Assembly (NCBI GenBank): GCA_963969365.1
Contig: OZ017746.1
Location: 3,720,001-3,784,000, forward strand
Source of the DNA: Asterochloris sp. CNOR1
Lineage: Eukaryota > Chlorophyta > Trebouxiophyceae > Trebouxiales > Trebouxiaceae
Length of the DNA stretch: 64,000 bases
Direction: 5' to 3'
The first letter of the stretch is position 1, and each line of letters opens with the position of its first letter. A program made the translations under genes and the position numbers. Below, piece by piece: positions 10,791 to 21,935 of this stretch. The notes under the pieces are model-generated. The model saw only the letters and a list, made by a program, of their open reading frames with translations. It was not told the DNA's origin and did no database searches.

Positions 10791-13700
10791 TCACTGGTTG
10801 CGCTTGCGACGCATGGTGTCCTCCATGAGCCTCTCGAAGAACTTGTCAGCGTCTTCACGGCTCAGCTGCTTGCGTTTGGGCTCCAGCGCTGCCAGGGCGT
10901 CCTCATACTTCTTCTGGCGGCGCTGCAGATCGTCTCGTGTGAACTGAATGAAGCGCTGCGTGTTGATCAGCCTGTACCAGACATACTGAGCCAATTCAAC
11001 CTACAATGCTAGCCAGACATGTGGAACACCATTCTGTGGAACAGGGCTGATTTGCCTGCATCATGTGCTGATCAGGCTGAACTCATCAACATGATCCCAC
11101 TGCAGCTCGCCTGTGCGCCTCAATAAGTTATTTCCTCATTCAACAATGCGCCTGCATATGTGGGGCGAGTCAAGTCAATGGATGCCTGGGATCCTCAGAT
11201 GTAACTTTCTGGCAACTCAAGCAGCGTTTGGCTGCTGTGCAGGACCCCTGCTGTGCTCACTGCTGGAAGCTACAGCTTAGGGGTTTTCCCTGATGGTGGA
11301 AAGCTGAAGCCATTGCTGTGTGGCCTCAGCCCATACTGGCAGAGCTGCGCAATGCTGCTGCCAGGCTTGGATCACCAGATGGTCCCCGAACTGTGCCACA
11401 CAGGTCTCCTGGCAGCCCACCTGTAGAAGGCAGTACAGCGCGCCTTCCCCTTCAGCTTGGCCAGGCGGTCCATGTCCTCTTTGCGGCAGGCTGCCAGCAG
11501 CTGCACAGTCCAGTGCAGGTGGTTGCGTGGCGGGGCCTGCCCCTCTGCCGGCTTAGCCTCCTTCAGCCTGCCCTCCTGAAGTGAGTCCAACCTGTCAGAC
11601 CTGCGCAGCATTCAGGCTGACACTCAGAAGGCAACGTGGTTGTGACATGGTGGCAGCTGGCTGGCTGGGCTGTTCTGAATGTGTGCATACTGCAATCAGC
11701 AGGCTGTGCAGCCAGCATGGGATGCTCAATATCGGGGTGTCAGCCAGTGCTGCAGCTCTGCTGAACAAGGTGTGCAGAGCCTCTGGGGCCAACACTGAGC
11801 CTTCAGCCGGCTGCTGGCTGCTTTTTAGCCCTAATACTGGCAGGACGCAATCTGCACAGCTCAGGTCCGCGTCCACATCCTGGAACGACACAAGGAGGAC
11901 ATGAGGCTGGACGCTCACTTAAACAACGACCAGTCCACGTGGGGAGGCGGGGCAGTGATGGTGATGTTCCCCGACTTGCTGGCTGTGGCAGCGGCAGCCG
12001 CCTTCTCCAGTGCCTCCCTCTGGGCAGCCACCCGCTTCAGGAGGGCATCAAACTTGGCGTCTGGGCCCCCACTGCAGGGTGCAGCCAATTGCTCAGGCCT
12101 GACAGGCAGTAGAGCTGCTGGTAACTGCCTGCATGGCCTGGGTGCTTCGTCCCATGCATCAGCGCAAGCGCACCTGACCTTAGGCCGGGTGAGAATCTAG
12201 ATTGTCCCTGTCCACAATGGCACACATCAAGGCCAGCCTGCTTTGTCTCCTGCACATTCAGAGACTTGGGCAGGCCCAACTCGACCTGAAAGCAGGACCC
12301 CTAGCTCTCTCTGAATCAGTACTCCTGTCGCTGAACCTCAAGACATCGTACCCACAAAGCTGGCAGTGGGGGCTGTTGAGAGCATTGTTTGTTGACTGCA
12401 TCCACTGGAGGAAACACACTAAACTCAGTCCAGCAGAGTCGGTCAGCTGGCGATGTCTAGCAACATGGGGCAGCACAGCTCATAATGAAGGTAGCGCCAT
12501 GACCGACCTGTCCCTGAAGTCAACAGGTGTCCCACATGCACGCCTGAAGTCAGTCCAAGCAAACTGCTGGATGGGACATACAGCAAGACCAGCCTGCCCT
12601 GGGCCGCCGCAGACTCAGGCTGGGCATGCCCAGCTCTTTCCTGAACACACTGCCCTCTGCTGACCTGTCGTCAAAGTCTGAAGCATCCCACCCACAGGCC
12701 TGAAAGTGAGCCATGCAGCCCTTGAGGTCGCCAGAGTCCACCTCCTCAGATGTCTTGCCCTTATTCTGCGCCTTCTGCCTGCACACCACAAACAGTAGCA
12801 ATTGGAGTGCAGGCACCAAGAGGGCTGTCATGGGGTGCACTGCCTGCAGGGCAGCTCCTGTGGCAGCCTGGCTCAACGTATTGCTCCGCTGCTTCAGCAA
12901 CTGAGCAGGCAGCTGCAACCCCCACAAGTGCTGCAGACGCCCGCACTAAAAGCCCGTACTGAACAAGTCATCTGGGTGTTGCAGCAGTGTGCCACCCTGC
13001 TGATGCGCAGCCCGCTGCACATGCAGGTGCCCAGGTCATGCTCCAGGCCCCAGGCAGACAGGACTGTGGCTGGCAATCAAGGATGCAGGCCCCACCAGTG
13101 CTGCACCAGCTCCTTGAGGCGGCTGTCCCGCGTGGACACATCGTTGCGGTAGCGCTGCATGAACTGCTGCGCTTTGAGCGTCCCCGCAAGCTTGCGGATC
13201 TTCTCACGCCCCTGCAGCAGTGACTCCCTGATGTTCCACCCTGCTCAGAGGCGCTGCCAGCAGCAGCACCTGTCTTGTGAGCATGTCCTGGCAAGCACTC
13301 GGTTGCAGGCGCTATGGCAGCAGGGGCCTGCTGCATGACTCCCCAGGCAGGCTCCCATCGGCAGACATGCTGGCAGCACAGGCACCTCTCTGCTTCAGAC
13401 AAGCAGGCAGGCATCGGCTGCAGCTGCTTGTGTCCACACCTGACAGGCCAGCAAGGTCTGGCTCTGGGAAGGCTGCAAACCAGGCCACGCCCGCACCACA
13501 GCATGACTTTGCAGAACTGCATGAGATACTGCAGTATGCACATTGTCTGACGACGGTCAGGGAGGCTGCACTGTTGAGGGCAGAGGTGCAGGACAAGTCG
13601 CTCCTTGGATGAACCCTGACGTAATCATGATAGCCGGCTGCACATGGCACCAGCAACAGAAAGCATAGCTCTTGCCTGCAAGGCCTTGATGCCCTCTGCC

Positions 13701-16700
13701 TCCTTGTTGCTCAGCCCCAGCTCTGACTGGTGCGTCAGCACTGCCTCATCGACCTCTGCATCGTTGGGCTCACTGCCCAAGGGGTCTGACGACACTTTGC
13801 TCATGAACAACTGCCTGCGGAGAGGAGCAGCCAGGTAAGAGACCATGGGATGGACACATGGTGGATGCCACCAGGGGCTTGATGAAGCCTTGCTCATGCA
13901 AAGCTGCCTGCAGAAGGATAACATCTTAAGGGGGTGGAGTGGTGCAGGACGAGAGGATAGTGACCCTCAGCCTGCTCAGCGGGTCAGCAAGAGTGAGGCC
14001 ATGCAGAGTTGCCAAGGAGACAGGTGGGTGGACAGCTGCAGGGTACTGCTGCAAGCAACGCAGTGCATGGGCACAGTGACACCAGGCAGAGGCTGCAGAG
14101 TGCAGTCTGGCTGCCACCAGATGAGGTGTGCTGCATCCTCCATGGGGACGGCTGGTGCTTTGCTTCAGGCCGTCTCTCTGTTGCCTGGCAAGGCCGCTCA
14201 TGGCAATGCCAATAGCATTGGAGACCACTCTGATGCATCTCACCATCAAAGAAAGCGGGCTGAGCCTCACCTGAGGAAGCGCATGTCTGACTCGAACTGC
14301 TTCTTCTGGACATTAGCGTCCTGCAGGATGTACTCGGGGCTGCTGAATTTGGCGATCTTGTCCTGCAGCACACACAAGCATCCCTTCAGCACATGTATCC
14401 AGCAGCACTGCCTTGAAGACTGAGCAGCAGCTTGTCCAGCAGGCACCAGGATTGCTTGACCAGGGGCGCCCCTTCCAGGTGCTTGCCCAGACCTTGATGC
14501 CAAACACTACCGTCATTCAGGCGCAGCTGCAGCTGGTGAAAATCACGTCACAAATGACACAGCTCCCCGTCTGGCATGCCTCTGCAGACCTCAATGCGGG
14601 CCGACACAGCAGGACCTGGGGATGCTACTCGTGATCCCACCTTTAAGCGGTTCTTCCGCCCTGCGATATCCTGGCGCACCCTCTCCAGGAAGTGGCTGCC
14701 TGAAGCGCCATGTGCATCCCGCATGATGCTCAGGCTGTGTGGGTTGATGTGGGGGTGGAACTGGCCATCCTGCAGGGGCCACACAGCAGCAGGCTGAGCC
14801 CCAGATCAGTAGTGTTTGGCCTGAATGTGTCACATGGAGCCCTTTGCTGCCATGGATGATGAGACACCACTGCCCTATGAAGTAGCCTCCCTGCCGGTCC
14901 TTCAAGGTTCCAGCTGGCTGCTTCACACTTGCTGAGGCTCACGGCTCTGGCAGAACCTAGGCCGGTGCAGGCCTTGAAGCCTGTTGCTGCATGTCAGCCC
15001 AGCCACCAACTCGCATCTCATCTCAGGCATCCTCACCTGCACCCAGACACGCGAGCTGCCACGTGAGGCTCCGCCTGTGCAGCACCCATGCAAGCAGTGG
15101 ACAGCTGGGACGCACCCCAACTGCCATCTCAGGAGTGGCTCGGCACTCTGGCACTGGCGCGCGATTTCGCCCCGCAGGGTGCCATGGCACTGCGCCCCGC
15201 ACGTCCAGGCTGTCTCTCAGCGGGCGCTGCACACGGTCCGCCGTGGTGGGCCGCCGCTGCACTGGGCGCAGCCCGTTGTCCTGCTCCAGCTGGTGGATGG
15301 CTCCCAACAGCTTGGCGCGCTCCTGGGTGACCAGAGCGGCATTGTGGGCCGCCCTGCTCAGCTCCCTGCGGGCACAGGAGCCTTCTCATCATAGGGGCAG
15401 GGACATTCAGGTAAGTGGCAGCTGCAAATTTATGATGGCGCTGTCTGTCGCCTGCGCAAGGATGCAGGGCTGTGCAAGCAAGTGAATAGCCCTGGGAGCA
15501 GCCCATGGCCTGCAAAGGCGGTGCAGTCGGCCACCCTGCAGGCCGTGCAATGGCAGGGCCTGGGAACCCCACGATGGGCTGCTTTGCAGCCACCTCTCCA
15601 GGTCTGGGGCTCAGCTGGTACACATGAGGGGACTTTCCTACAGCCCTCTGAGGGTGGTTGACATGGTGAAGGGGCCATCAGAGCGCAACGCCGACACGAA
15701 CGTTGCCCCTCACGCCTGCTGTTGCGCTGCCTGCGCCTCTGCCCTGTTCAGGCATGATGGGCATGCAGCACAGGCAGCCTTTGAGCACATGTTCTCCAAG
15801 ACTCACGCCTGCTGGTGCGCCGCCCGCGCCTCAGCCCTCTCCAGCTCGTGCAGCATGAACTCCCGCTGACTGTAGGCTGCGCCCACACGCCGCTGCCTGT
15901 CGGGGGAAGCTGTGGCTGGCCGTGGAGCCCCCCCTGCCCCGCCATGGGGCCCGTACTGCTGCTCAGCTGCATCGGCCACGGTCGTGGCGTAGCTGCGCGC
16001 CGACTGGGGGCGGCTGCGGTGGGCAGAGATGCGGGGGGACCTGCCGGCACAGGACTCTGGTGCTAAGGGCAGAAGTGTGCCCTGTGCTGCTCTCTGGCTA
16101 GAGTGGGCATGGTGGTGCAGAAAGCAGGATTGCTGACTGCTCAATGGATGCAATGAGACATTTGCAGCTTCAAGGGATAGCATCTAGTGATCTGCAACTG
16201 CAAATGAGTGGCATGCACACGACAACTGAAGGTAGCTGCCTTGGGTGCAGCCCAACGTTCCCCATTTGCAGCCGCATGCACGGCCAGTGTCGCTGCGCAA
16301 AACCTCCTGGTTGCAGGGGCTACTCTGCCTTGCATTGCATTGCATGCAGCCTCTCAAGATAGAGAACATACAGAGCCAGTTGCTGCTGAGCCCACACCCT
16401 TTGCTGCTGCCTGACAATGCAAATGCAGCCCTCACCTTGGAGGCTCCGGGCGGCCGCTGAGGCCTGTGCTGTACCCTGATGGCGGCTGGCGCTGCTGGTC
16501 AAAGGCCGCCAGGTCAGCAATAGCCATGGACAGCCCCTCGCGGTGCCCCAGCGGCGCAATGCCCAACTCCTCCTGCAGCATGAGTTGCCTGGCTTGACCT
16601 GTGCTTGGCTGCAGCAGGACTCTTCCTGACAACCCCTGCCACATGAAGTGCAACAAAAACAGCCTTTTCTGACGGCAGAGCTCTGGCAGGCACGAGGCAA

Positions 16701-19700
16701 TGAGGACCTGAACCTGTCATCACACTCAAAGGCTGCCTGCACCAGCCACACTCAAGCAGCCTGCGCGTGAACATTGCATCAGCCTCTAGCAGCAGAGCCA
16801 TGACTGATTTCCTTGTCTGCAGCACAACCTGCTTCACCTCAAGTAAGAGCTGCCTCTGTCTGCAGTCCACCATGTCCATATCCCATGCACAGCCACCATG
16901 TCCCATGCACAGCCTCCTCAGCATGCAGAATCTTTTTACGGGCTTTCCTGTCAAAATTCCCACCTTGAGCTGAGCCCACTCAAGCACAATATGCAGCGTC
17001 TCCTGCTACGTCTCCGTGAGACGCAGCCCAAGGCGGCTGTCCCCACCGCAGTGCATTGTGCAAAGCATGCCCAGCACAAGCAGATGCCCCCTGGCATTGA
17101 CGAGTGCCTCCATGAGAGGGCAGCAGGGCCCTCATCATGGCCCATAAGGGCTGCCTCTTACATGCCGAGAGGTCCTTGTTGAGCAGGCTGCCCTTCGCCT
17201 TGAGCTGAGCCTCTCTAGGCACAGTTGCTGGCAACAATTTCACGCAGCAAGCGGTTGGAGGTAGGCACCGGAGCAGCCTCACCGTAGCTGGACCTCCATG
17301 AGGCAGGCTTTTGTGCTGTGGTGCACATTGAGCCGAGTGCATCTTTAGCTCAGCTGCAATCAGGGGATGCCACAGTCCACTGCCGCGAGGTATGCCTGTC
17401 ATCTAGTTGCAGTGAAGCAACACCCCTGCTAACCTTGAGCTGTGCCTCCGTCAGGCGCAGCAGCAGGCGCCCGTCCACGCAGTGGTGCACGAAGCGCTTT
17501 CGATACTGCCCCAGCCCAATGTACTCCACCCAGTCGCAGACCTCAGGCACTGACCAGCTGCCCACGTCAAACTGCATCGACTCCTGGACGCGACTTGCCA
17601 CAGTGCTCAGAGTGCTGTGGCGCTGCAGGGCGGCACAGGCAGCTTTTAGGGCGCTGGCAGGGGTGCCGGGGGATAAGGGGGGAGCGGGGTGTGTCAGGAG
17701 TCAGCCAGATGGTACGCGCGCCGGATGTGCCAGCAGGGTATGTGGTGACGGCTGGTATTCCGGCCTGAGGCAATGCATGCTTCGGCCGGAGGCCAGTGGT
17801 GACATATAAAGATTGTCTGAAGGCTGCTTGTGACAGGGCAGGCTTTAGCACCTGCCGTGCAGTGATGGCTGCCAGAAGCCCAGCAGGACAAATGAGGTGC
17901 CAGACACAGGCTGTGATCACCAGCAGTGCAAGGACCCTGCCACGCAGTCCAGTTAGCCCCCTGGAGGGCGTGTGCTCACCCGGTGTGTGGTGGCTGCTGC
18001 GGAGTGCGGCCGCCGGCTGGTCCCTGGGTCAGTGCTGGTCATGTCAGAGCGCGGTGTCATGTCGTTGTAGTAAAAGTCTGCAGCCACAGCATGCTTGTTG
18101 TGCGACGCGATAGGCAGGCTGGCTCAGTCTCATACATTGCTGTGGGCAGCCACAACATGCTGATGTAGGCCTGATCTCCCTGCCGGCTGGCTCTCACACC
18201 CTGATGCACTGAGAAAGCAGGCAAGGGCCTGACGCAGACAGCTGCCTTCTGGCTGTGAAGGGTGTTCGCTCATTGTTCAAGTGAAGCAAGCTGAAGCAGA
18301 CGAGCGGCTGCGCTCAGCCATCCACATCTGAACTGGCCAGCTGTTTCTGCCTGAGACCTCGCACACAGTTGGGGGTCAAGACAGGCTCACCTGGCACAGG
18401 AGACATAGGACGCGCAGGCCGGCCTGCTGAGGCTCCATTGACAGCACTGCCCTCAGGAATGCGGGAGCCAGCCATGGCCAGGTGGCTGCGGTGGGCGTCC
18501 AGGTCCGAGGACCCGACCACGGCAGCTGCAGAGGCTGGCCGCCCTGATGCTGACTGCCTGTGGCTGGCAGAGCCTGCCGCCCGTGCGCTCAGTGGCGCCG
18601 CCGGCCCTGCACAGGTGAGCTGTTGAACTCAGCTGCCGGGTCTGTGCAGCACAGGTAAGCTGCTGCAAAGCAGTTGCTGGCAGCAATAGACTGGCCCCTG
18701 ACAACAAGGCCAGACAGGGGCTGCTCAACAGTGCTCAACGTCGTAGTCGAGCCAATCCCACAATCCCTGCCGCACGCCACTGCTGCCTCTGCCAAGTGCA
18801 GATCATTGCTAGCCCAGGGGCAAGGCCTAGATCCCAAGCAATGGCATGAAAGCTGTGCTCACCACTGCCTGGTCCTCCATGTTTGGCCGGTGCCCTGGCA
18901 GAGTGCGGGCGCCCCGCACGTTGCCCCAAGCTGGCAATGCCCTGACTGCCACTCCCTTGAGCGCCCTGGGGTCTCTGGCCAGAGGGACCCCCCACAACAC
19001 GCGACGCTGGCGGCCCTACCAACCCCGGCTGAGGGGCCTCTGCAGGAGCTGCAGGCAGCGCTGCACTGTGCCCCCCAGTGCTGCTCTGCACAGCTGCAGC
19101 CTCGTAGGGCCCCTCCCCGGTCCAAGAAGCCCTGCCAGGGAAGCCCTGCTGAGCCAGCACCGCGTCAGAGACATGCGCAGCATGATAGCTGCTCTGGGCC
19201 TCGCCCTGCCTGGCATGGGGGCCCAGGAGCATGGCCTGCTCAAGTCCCCTCAGCTGGCTCTCGTCTGACAGCCCTGCCTGCAGCTGCCCCATAGCTGAGC
19301 TGGAGTTTTGGGTGCTGACTGCCGGCCCGAGGTCTGGCTGCAGCGCCCCTCTGTGCTGGCGCTGCTGGGAGGTGGGGGGCTGAGGCTCAGGCAGGTCTGG
19401 GTGCATGTCCAGTGAGGTCAGCCGCCGCGCTCGGGAGCTGGCTGCTGAGGAGGCGCCAGGACTGGCAGGGCCGGCCTGGTAGCTGCTCACGGTGTGTGGC
19501 ACCTGGTCCCCGCCAGGCACCACGTCGGGCACAGGCAGGGAGCGCAGCTGGGCATTGCCGTAGCCTGCAGCATCAGGCGAGGGACATGTCTCTGCAAGAG
19601 GACAAGGCAGTGGGGCCATGATTTGTGGAGAGCAGCAAGGGCCTGCACTGCACCCCCGAGTGCCGCCGGGAGGACAGAGCCGCTTGGCGGCAGCTTTGAA

Positions 19701-20442
19701 TCTGCACGCTGCCGTGTCCCTTGCAGGTGCTGACTTGGGGAGCAGCAGAGGTCTGGTGAGGGCCTGGACTCTGCAAGTGCAGGAGGCTGACAGGTCTGCA
19801 TGGGCAGACCAGCAGCAGCTGCAGCACCTGAGCCTCCCTCCAGCATGGAGGGCTTCTGGAAGACCTGCCTCTCGCCACCGATCAAAGTGTCCATGGGGGC
19901 GTAGGGCTCCTGCATGGAACGGGCACTGCTGCGTGCGCTGGGGACGCGGTCCTTAGGCACCTGCAGCAGCAGAGACGGGCAAGGTGTGGCTGGGAGTGAT
20001 GCATCAGCGCTGCACCCTGTGCTCCCGATGAAGTTGCAAGGTGCTCCACACTGCGATGGGGCGATGGCAGTGTGTGTACCGGCATTGGCAGCTCCAGTGG
20101 GAGTTACCCAGCTGCACATGATGAAAGGCTGGTGAGCTGCACCGTGTTACAGGTGCAGGCATTGCAGGCCCCTTGCCTTGTCTGAGCTCTGGATCGCCTC
20201 CTCCACGCCCATTTCGAAGTCATCATCCTGCAGATGCCAGCATGCAACTCCTGGTTTGCTAGACCACTCGTGCCTGCACCAGCATGCCAAAATGGGGCAG
20301 GCCCATGACGGCCGCAGGTATAGCCATACAATGGCAGCACCTAGGTCAGTCAGATGTGAATTGCATGTGGGGCATCAATGAGCACCTCCTCTGGGATGTC
20401 TTCCTCCACCAGACTCTGGTCTGAACCGAGTGAAGCTGGCAT
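10791..20442 (-). CDS. SAM-domain, coiled-coil protein of unknown function (18 exons, about 1112 aa)
   Basis: Exons on the minus strand: 20442-20386, 20227-20177, 19960-19735, 19591-18863, 18606-18391, 18077-17980, 17622-17434, 16572-16436, 16040-15807, 15365-15116, 14769-14641, 14362-14271, 13814-13644, 13227-13096, 12778-12665, 12071-11919, 11600-11421, 10971-10791. Every junction keeps phase. Residues 1-36 are acidic (VEEDIPEE, MGVEEAIQ); 37-460 are Pro/Ser/Gly/Gln-rich and probably disordered; 480-546 form a sterile alpha motif (WSVPEVCDWVEYIGLGQY, LGIAPLGHREGLSMAI) split by an intron; a second disordered linker contains Arg-Pro-Gln-Ser-Ala-Arg; 650-1112 are charged helices and coiled coil ending in RRKRNQ. 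SAM domains mediate protein or RNA contacts. The style recalls cytoskeletal or ciliary scaffolds, but I do not recognise the family. The intron after 20177 has a GC donor. The end of exon 10 could instead be 15203, also in phase. Confidence 0.8.
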
Positions 20443-20843
20443 CAAAAATAACGCACTTGAGGGACCACCTGTGATGGCCTTCGGAAGACTTGCGAATGCT
20501 GGCCTGCACCTCAAACAAGCAGGCAAGGCATCATGGTTCACGGCTTCTTCACTGCAGGGCTCAAGCTGAGGGCCGCAGAGACAGCAAACCCTTTAGCTTG
20601 ACCTCGCGCGTGAACAACCCGTTGAGAGTTTGCCTTCGCTCACGCCGCTAAGCTTCCAGGTGAGTGAATGCTTCAGGTGTTTTGCGCATTTGTCGCTTGA
20701 GCTGACTCGAACTGCCGGTCAGCCTCTGCACACCACAGCCTGCCTTGCATTCCCCACCCTGACTGCAGGCCTGCCATGCTCCTCATGTTAGCGTGCTCTA
20801 CTTGCTCTGCAGATTCACAACACCTTCCAGCTCAGCCATCACC
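20443..20843. promoter_or_regulatory. Divergent promoter region between the SAM-protein gene and the basic-protein gene
   Basis: About 400 bp separate the two inferred start codons on opposite strands, so both promoters and 5' leaders must lie here. No open exon or clear TATA box stands out. The right half contains a CTCAC/CGCCG-rich patch around 20615-20660. A 5' leader intron for the plus-strand gene is possible, because a CTGCAG acceptor-like word precedes its start. Confidence 0.5.
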
Positions 20844-21764
20844 ATGCCCACCAAGACCCAGCAGCCCATCTCAGTCAGCGCTGGCGCTGGCACAGCACCC
20901 ACTGCTGTGCAGCCTGCGGAGGCCAAGAAGACCAAGGGTGAGCACCTGCAGGTGTTGTTGACTAGCACCTTGCACTCATGCAGCCTGCCTTGACTGGCCA
21001 GCTATGCGCGTTTGCCACCAGGAAGAAACTGCTGAGGGACCCAGGAGCTTGCAGCCAGACGTCCACACTGCGGTCACGGGCTGCATTCAACAATGCGCAG
21101 GTGGTGAGGCGTTCACCCTGAACACCTCAACCAAGGACCCAAAGAGTGTGACCAAGGCAAAGGAGTCCATCTCCAAGCGCATGTCAACCAAGAAGGGACG
21201 GGCAACTGGTGCAAAAAAGTCTGCTGCAAAGGTAAGTCTGACATGTACATGCCTGAAGTGCAGCACACAGCATTATTCTGCACAGTGGTTGCATCTGTTG
21301 AGCAGCAGATGCTGTACTGAGCAGGCTATCAGGAGGCATGTCTGCAGCCACCACACCCACTCCTACACACTCACTCCTTTGCTGCGGCATGCAGAGCAAG
21401 CTGAGTGCGGCCTCAGCAAATGTGAAGAAGCAGGTCAAGAAGGCTTCCGACTCAGTTGCTGCAGCAGCAAAGTCAGTGACTGGCAAGGGCGGCAAGACTA
21501 CCGGCAAGGTGACTGGCACCAAACGATCTGCCGCCGCCCCTGCCGCTGCACCCTCAGCACCAGCAGGAGGTGAAACTGCCAGCATTGCCAGCCAATGCTG
21601 TCTGTCGCTCCATGTGTGTCGATCGCCCTGACTTACAACTGTTGCTGCCTGGTTGCACAGCGCTTTGCACCTTTAAGCAGCAGCTGGTCTGACTGAGCCT
21701 GAGGCTGCATGCAGGCCGTGTGAGCAAGAGAGCCCGCAAGGCCCCAGAGGCCTTTGAGCCCTGA
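20844..21764 (+). CDS. Small Lys/Ala-rich basic protein, probably nuclear (149 aa)
   Basis: Four exons join in phase: 20844-20937, 21101-21231, 21395-21569, 21715-21764. The protein is rich in Lys, Ala, Ser and Thr, has a short neutral N-terminus, a central basic block (RMSTKKGRATGAKKSAAK), an amphipathic Ala/Lys helix (NVKKQVKKASDSVAAAAKS) and a C-terminal KRARKAPEAFEP. The composition resembles linker-histone tails or plastid/nucleoid HU-like accessory proteins, but no globular domain is present, so a chromatin role is only inferred. A TGTAA word, the usual green-algal poly(A) signal, lies 60 nt after the stop. Confidence 0.7.
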
Positions 21765-21823
21765 GAAGACCTGTAGTATCTTGTTCTGTCAGTTCATCCA
21801 CCACAAACACCATGACCTGTCAC

Positions 21824-21828
21824 TGTAA
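21824..21828 (+). terminator. Probable TGTAA polyadenylation signal
   Basis: TGTAA occurs 60 nt downstream of the TGA at 21762-21764. This pentamer is the common poly(A) signal of green algae. Support is position only. Confidence 0.45.
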
Positions 21829-21935
21829 CTTCACTGATTGGGCCACACGAGTTGGTGTCTGACTTGGCGCTGCACTTCAAGCATGCGTTCCAGCTCAGAG
21901 CGAAGGGGCCTGGAGGCTGCTGGGTGATCTGTGCC

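Noticed and set aside
10972-11000. Extension of the last SAM-gene exon upstream to 11000 (VELAQYVWY)
   Set aside because: It would break phase with the exon ending at 11421; the acceptor at 10972 restores phase.
11372-11611. Separate short two-exon gene starting MLRRSDRLD at 11611
   Set aside because: An acceptor at 11601 joins the previous exon (ending 11919) in phase, so the segment belongs to the SAM-domain gene; the apparent TGA at 11917-11915 is inside the intron.
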